A DNA stretch of 64,000 nt from Eretmocerus hayati (lineage: Eukaryota; Arthropoda; Insecta; Hymenoptera; Aphelinidae), in the NCBI GenBank assembly GCA_029851415.1, contig CM056741.1, forward strand, positions 62,114,282 through 62,178,281, written 5' to 3'. Under the pieces are notes generated by a model. It had not been told where the DNA came from, ran no database searches, and worked only from the letters and a program-made list of their open reading frames with translations. A program made the translations under genes and the position numbers. Shown one piece after another: positions 60,632 through 64,000 of this stretch (positions within the stretch are counted from its first letter, which is position 1; each line of letters opens with the position of its first letter).

Positions 60632-62029
60632 AATGTCTGATACCTTTGAGCTTATAATATGAATCAAATTTCTTCTTGTATTTGATACATTAGATGAGTT
60701 CATCATTGTTAATTGAATTTTAGGTAAAGGTGATTGTTTTCTATACCTCTCGCTGTTTTCTTTTTTTATTCTCATACAAATCCATAATCAACACACTTCA
60801 TGACTCAAACACGAGAAAGAAGAATTTCTTGAAGAGAATTTCTCTGATTTGTCCGTTTGAGTTCGTAGATGAAGCGACATCGTATCAGACGACTGCGCAG
60901 ACTTGCTTCTATACACTTATTCTTTCTGAAAACTGTAATCTTAATGAACACTAGAAATCAGACAAGAATTGGTCTTATAGAGACAGAGACTAAAAATTTA
61001 GAACATGACAATTTTGTGCATCGTCTGTTAGAACCTCATTGCGACTGCCACATTTTTCGTACTGTAAATTATACATAGAGCTTCCGCAATACGAGAAGAG
61101 ATGGGGAAGGTCTCCCCTTGCTATCGTATCGGAAATTTTCACATTATCTCGATCTCATTCTCGGCGAGACCCCAATTATGATCCCGTGCCCGTATCAGTT
61201 CAGTGTATTTTCATTCTCGACGTAAAATCTGAGAATGCGCTAATAAGGTTTGATTTTGGAACATCGATCATTCCAACTAATAACACTGAAACTCTTCTTC
61301 CCATACATTTAGCCTACGATGGCAATATAGCAATTCGCTTTCGGTCAATATAATGAACACTATGAAAAATATGTAATTGGATGTATGATATTGCTTTGAC
61401 TCTCAATCGTTGGCATGAAGTTTCAACATCCGATGTGAGTCAATGGGAGAGGAATTTAAAAACAAAAATTTATGAGAAATTCGAATTCACTCAAAACTAA
61501 ATAGTATTTCAATGTCTCTAATGAACATGATCCCGGAATTGCTTCACCAAAAACGATTATTTTAGCAGTAAATGATTGAGTCCTCCAAGAATTTTCCACG
61601 AGAATGCTGACAATATCAATGCAACATAGAGTTCGGAGTTAGACGCTCCTTCAAATTTAAATTCACCCAGAGCGGATGCGAAACAGCAGTGGAAGTTGCG
61701 TGAGGCTTCTCATCTATTATTGTCAACAATTGCCAAGGATATGTTGTGTATTAAACCGAGATCTGTGCCACCTGACACGTTGTCTTTAAGAGCAGCTTGA
61801 GTTGCCTAATACAAAAAGTTATTCATGAAAATCTCAAACTCTTTGGCCAGAATTGGGTATTGGCCCGTGGATGGAAAGTTCATTAAGATACGAAATCTGT
61901 CAAATGTGATCTAGTTCACAATTATTAATTATTTCTATGCATCTTCAGGCTAATTCAAGTTCGGGATGATCCCTGGTGAAATTTTTTCATGAGTTCCACA
62001 TGCGTATCACGTGATAACTCATGCATATG
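60632..62029. other. 3' flank of ferrochelatase, no gene seen
   Basis: Short frames at 60730-61353 overlap one another in different phases and have no family motifs. No repeat with clear ends. Confidence 0.4.
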
Positions 62030-62420
62030 TAGAACGATACTATGGTGATACTATGAGATACCATGAATCTGGGAATTCTTATACAAACTGAGAAATCACC
62101 CGTGTGATCGCTGCTAAACTCGGAAAAGTTTAGGAAGAAAACTTGAGAATCCATGAGATACTCCGCGAATATTCGTATACCAACGCGATACAATGAGATC
62201 CTATGAGATACGGGAGATGAGAAAAAATTATCTTCTTGACCATCGATGGTATGGAATATCATGAGTATAATGAAGAATGTACGAGGGAGTAACAATTCCC
62301 GGGTTTAGTTCCAGCGGAAACTGGCGTTCTTGGGAAGGTATGATATCGTATGACGTCTCATGAGTATTAGGTCTACGAATCAATGACATACTGTGAGATA
62401 CTATGATATATGAGAACCTA
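62030..62420 (+). repeat. Dispersed TATGAGATAC motif cluster
   Basis: The decamer TATGAGATAC and near variants (CATGAGATAC, TGTGAGATAC, TATGATATA) occur about ten times at irregular spacing. It looks like the remains of a simple tandem repeat broken by unrelated sequence. Confidence 0.5.
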
Positions 62421-63368
62421 TGAGATACTAAAATACACTATGCGATTCACATTTGAGAAAACGGAACTACCTGATACTAATATGTTAATTTATTACGATA
62501 CTGTGGCCTACGGATGGGATACCATTATAAGCTCATGATGAACGATACGAATGAAATACTATCCTATACCAATACTGACGTGATTCTATACGGCACTCTT
62601 CCCCCAGCGGGCAAGGTTATTATTGGGGACTTCCGCGGGAGTTTTATGGGAATTACCACTAAGTTTTTGGGGAGTTCCCCGAAATTCGTCGGATTTCCAG
62701 CTTTATTAGTTCCCGCGCAAGCTTCCCGGGAAGATTTCAAACACTCCTCGATAGTTCTGGTGTTATGGCCTGCGAGTATTGGCCCCACATAGATGGCGTC
62801 TATTCATTCAGAAATGCCCACATGCTGTATTCGAATGGGGAATAAAGCCTGTGTGAATGCATGTGACATCAATGCTCTGATTGATATATTTCCTCTCAGC
62901 ATATCATCCCCGTTGAACAATGAAATGGAGCCAGGGCAATATGGTCGCTAAAAATTACGATGAGTTTAGAGCGAATTTCTGTCGAGTTATTGTTTTTGCA
63001 GGCACACTCGTACGAGACAAATTGACCCCGAGGACAATTAGACAAGTATCGACGTAACCATTGGATAGGACAACAGGACGAGACTTACTTCTAGACAGAC
63101 AATACCTGCTCGACTATGACTCAATTATTTGACCTTGGATTGATTTATGAACAAGAATGGTTTTCATTCGGCTGCACCAATACGAGACTGAAGTTGATTG
63201 TTACAATTCAAGAGTATAATTTATTCAACTTTAGATGCTGGTTGGGGAGGACTCCGCGATAGACAATCATATGTATATGTATAATCACGTGGTGGATTGA
63301 ACAGAGCGATTCAGCACACAAGAATAGACGAGCAACCCATAAGGATAGCATTTGAATTAGGGAAAGGG
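62421..63368. other. Spacer, no feature recognised
   Basis: Nothing is supportable on either strand. The open frame at 62514-62792 is matched by an equally long one on the opposite strand and lacks motifs. Confidence 0.4.
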
Positions 63369-63616
63369 GGCTGCGGCGCCCTGAGCGCAGATGTTTTCAA
63401 CATGGGTTTCCTCTTTCACGGTTCTAAAATGCTGTGCGGCGCACTGCGAGTCCATGTTCTTACATAAGCTTGCCGTATAAAATCTGGGAAACGCTGTGCG
63501 GCGCGCTGTGAGCCAACATTTTAACATGAGCTTTCCATTTAGAATCAAGAAAACCGTGCGCGGCGCATGGGAAATGGAGCGTTTAACACGGGATCTCCAT
63601 AAGAGCTGTCGCGGCA
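63369..63616 (+). repeat. Four 62-bp tandem repeats (GCTGTGCGGCGC)
   Basis: Units start at about 63369, 63431, 63493 and 63555, each opening with a form of GCTGTGCGGCGCRCTG and continuing with TTTTAACATGAGCTTTCC-like and TAGAATCAAGAAAA-like parts. Units 2 and 3 are the most alike; the outer two are decayed. GC content is higher than the flanks. Confidence 0.75.
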
Positions 63617-64000
63617 CGTCAAATCAGTTTTCAAAGGCGCATGCTCACGATTTCCCTCTCTTGTATAAATACAGCTGCTGAAGGCTGCGCCAGCTTTTTG
63701 ACACGTAACTCGATACTGTAAAGTTCTCTCAACCAGCGAGTTCACTGATTTTCAATATTGTCAAGTGTCACGTATAGAATTCGAGTAGAAGTAATCTTCA
63801 AGACAACTCACGGCTCTTGTATTTCAATACTTAATCTGGGAACCCCACGGCCTTTCAACAACCTCAACCCACAGCATTTGAGCGCACGATTGGAATTCGC
63901 GCTCTTGGAACGAGTCTGCAGAACCGAACTGGAGTGGATTGGGCTGTAAGCTTTAAAACCGCTCGGAGGAGCCACCTGTGTGCCCACCTGAAGTATAACA

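Noticed and set aside
60869..61353. Short plus-strand frames after ferrochelatase
   Set aside because: Mutually overlapping in different phases, without motifs or splice logic.

Overview
This window looks like nuclear DNA of an insect. It is AT-rich, the genes have many short exons with GT/AG introns, and the intergenic and intronic DNA is full of small inverted-repeat transposons. Two genes are recognisable orthologs of conserved eukaryotic enzymes: ferrochelatase (55707-60631, +) and the eEF1A lysine methyltransferase EEF1AKMT2/METTL10 (50627-54271, -), arranged head to head. The insect order cannot be settled from the sequence.

Left part (1-26 kb): a set of proteins I do not recognise. 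(1) A type II membrane protein with a Q-rich, internally repeated ectodomain (1258-3287). (2) A long gene made of symmetric phase-1 exons (7939-14863): an acidic low-complexity region followed by four copies of a four-cysteine domain, with a decayed fifth copy at 18599-18816. (3) Two short single-pass membrane proteins (about 22031-22473 and 24863-25875); the second has four furin-type cleavage sites and phospho-serine-like acidic repeats. All these coding exons begin at or may begin at phase-1 acceptors, and the two small membrane proteins have similar transmembrane junctions, so the cluster may share ancestry. First exons carrying the start codons are mostly unresolved.

Middle part (26-36 kb): few or no host genes. 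It holds a broken non-LTR retrotransposon (about 29630-31100) split by a Harbinger-type MITE, 5S-rRNA-like SINE copies, a 10-bp degenerate satellite and several foldback elements. A tentative minus-strand first exon lies at 35439-35575.

Right part (36-64 kb): a four-exon gene (36649-49312) encodes a 179-residue secreted protein with two six-cysteine EB/EGF-like modules and a hydrophobic C-terminus (probable GPI anchor or membrane tail). Its 8.3-kb first intron is a transposon graveyard with a palindromic-unit array cut by a hAT MITE, a piggyBac-type MITE and a triplicated repeat. EEF1AKMT2 and ferrochelatase follow, separated by a 790-bp hairpin MITE. The last 3.4 kb holds only repeats.

CDS entries for multi-exon genes span first to last coding exon; exon coordinates are in the evidence. 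Splice sites were chosen by consensus and by reading-frame continuity, with no transcript support.
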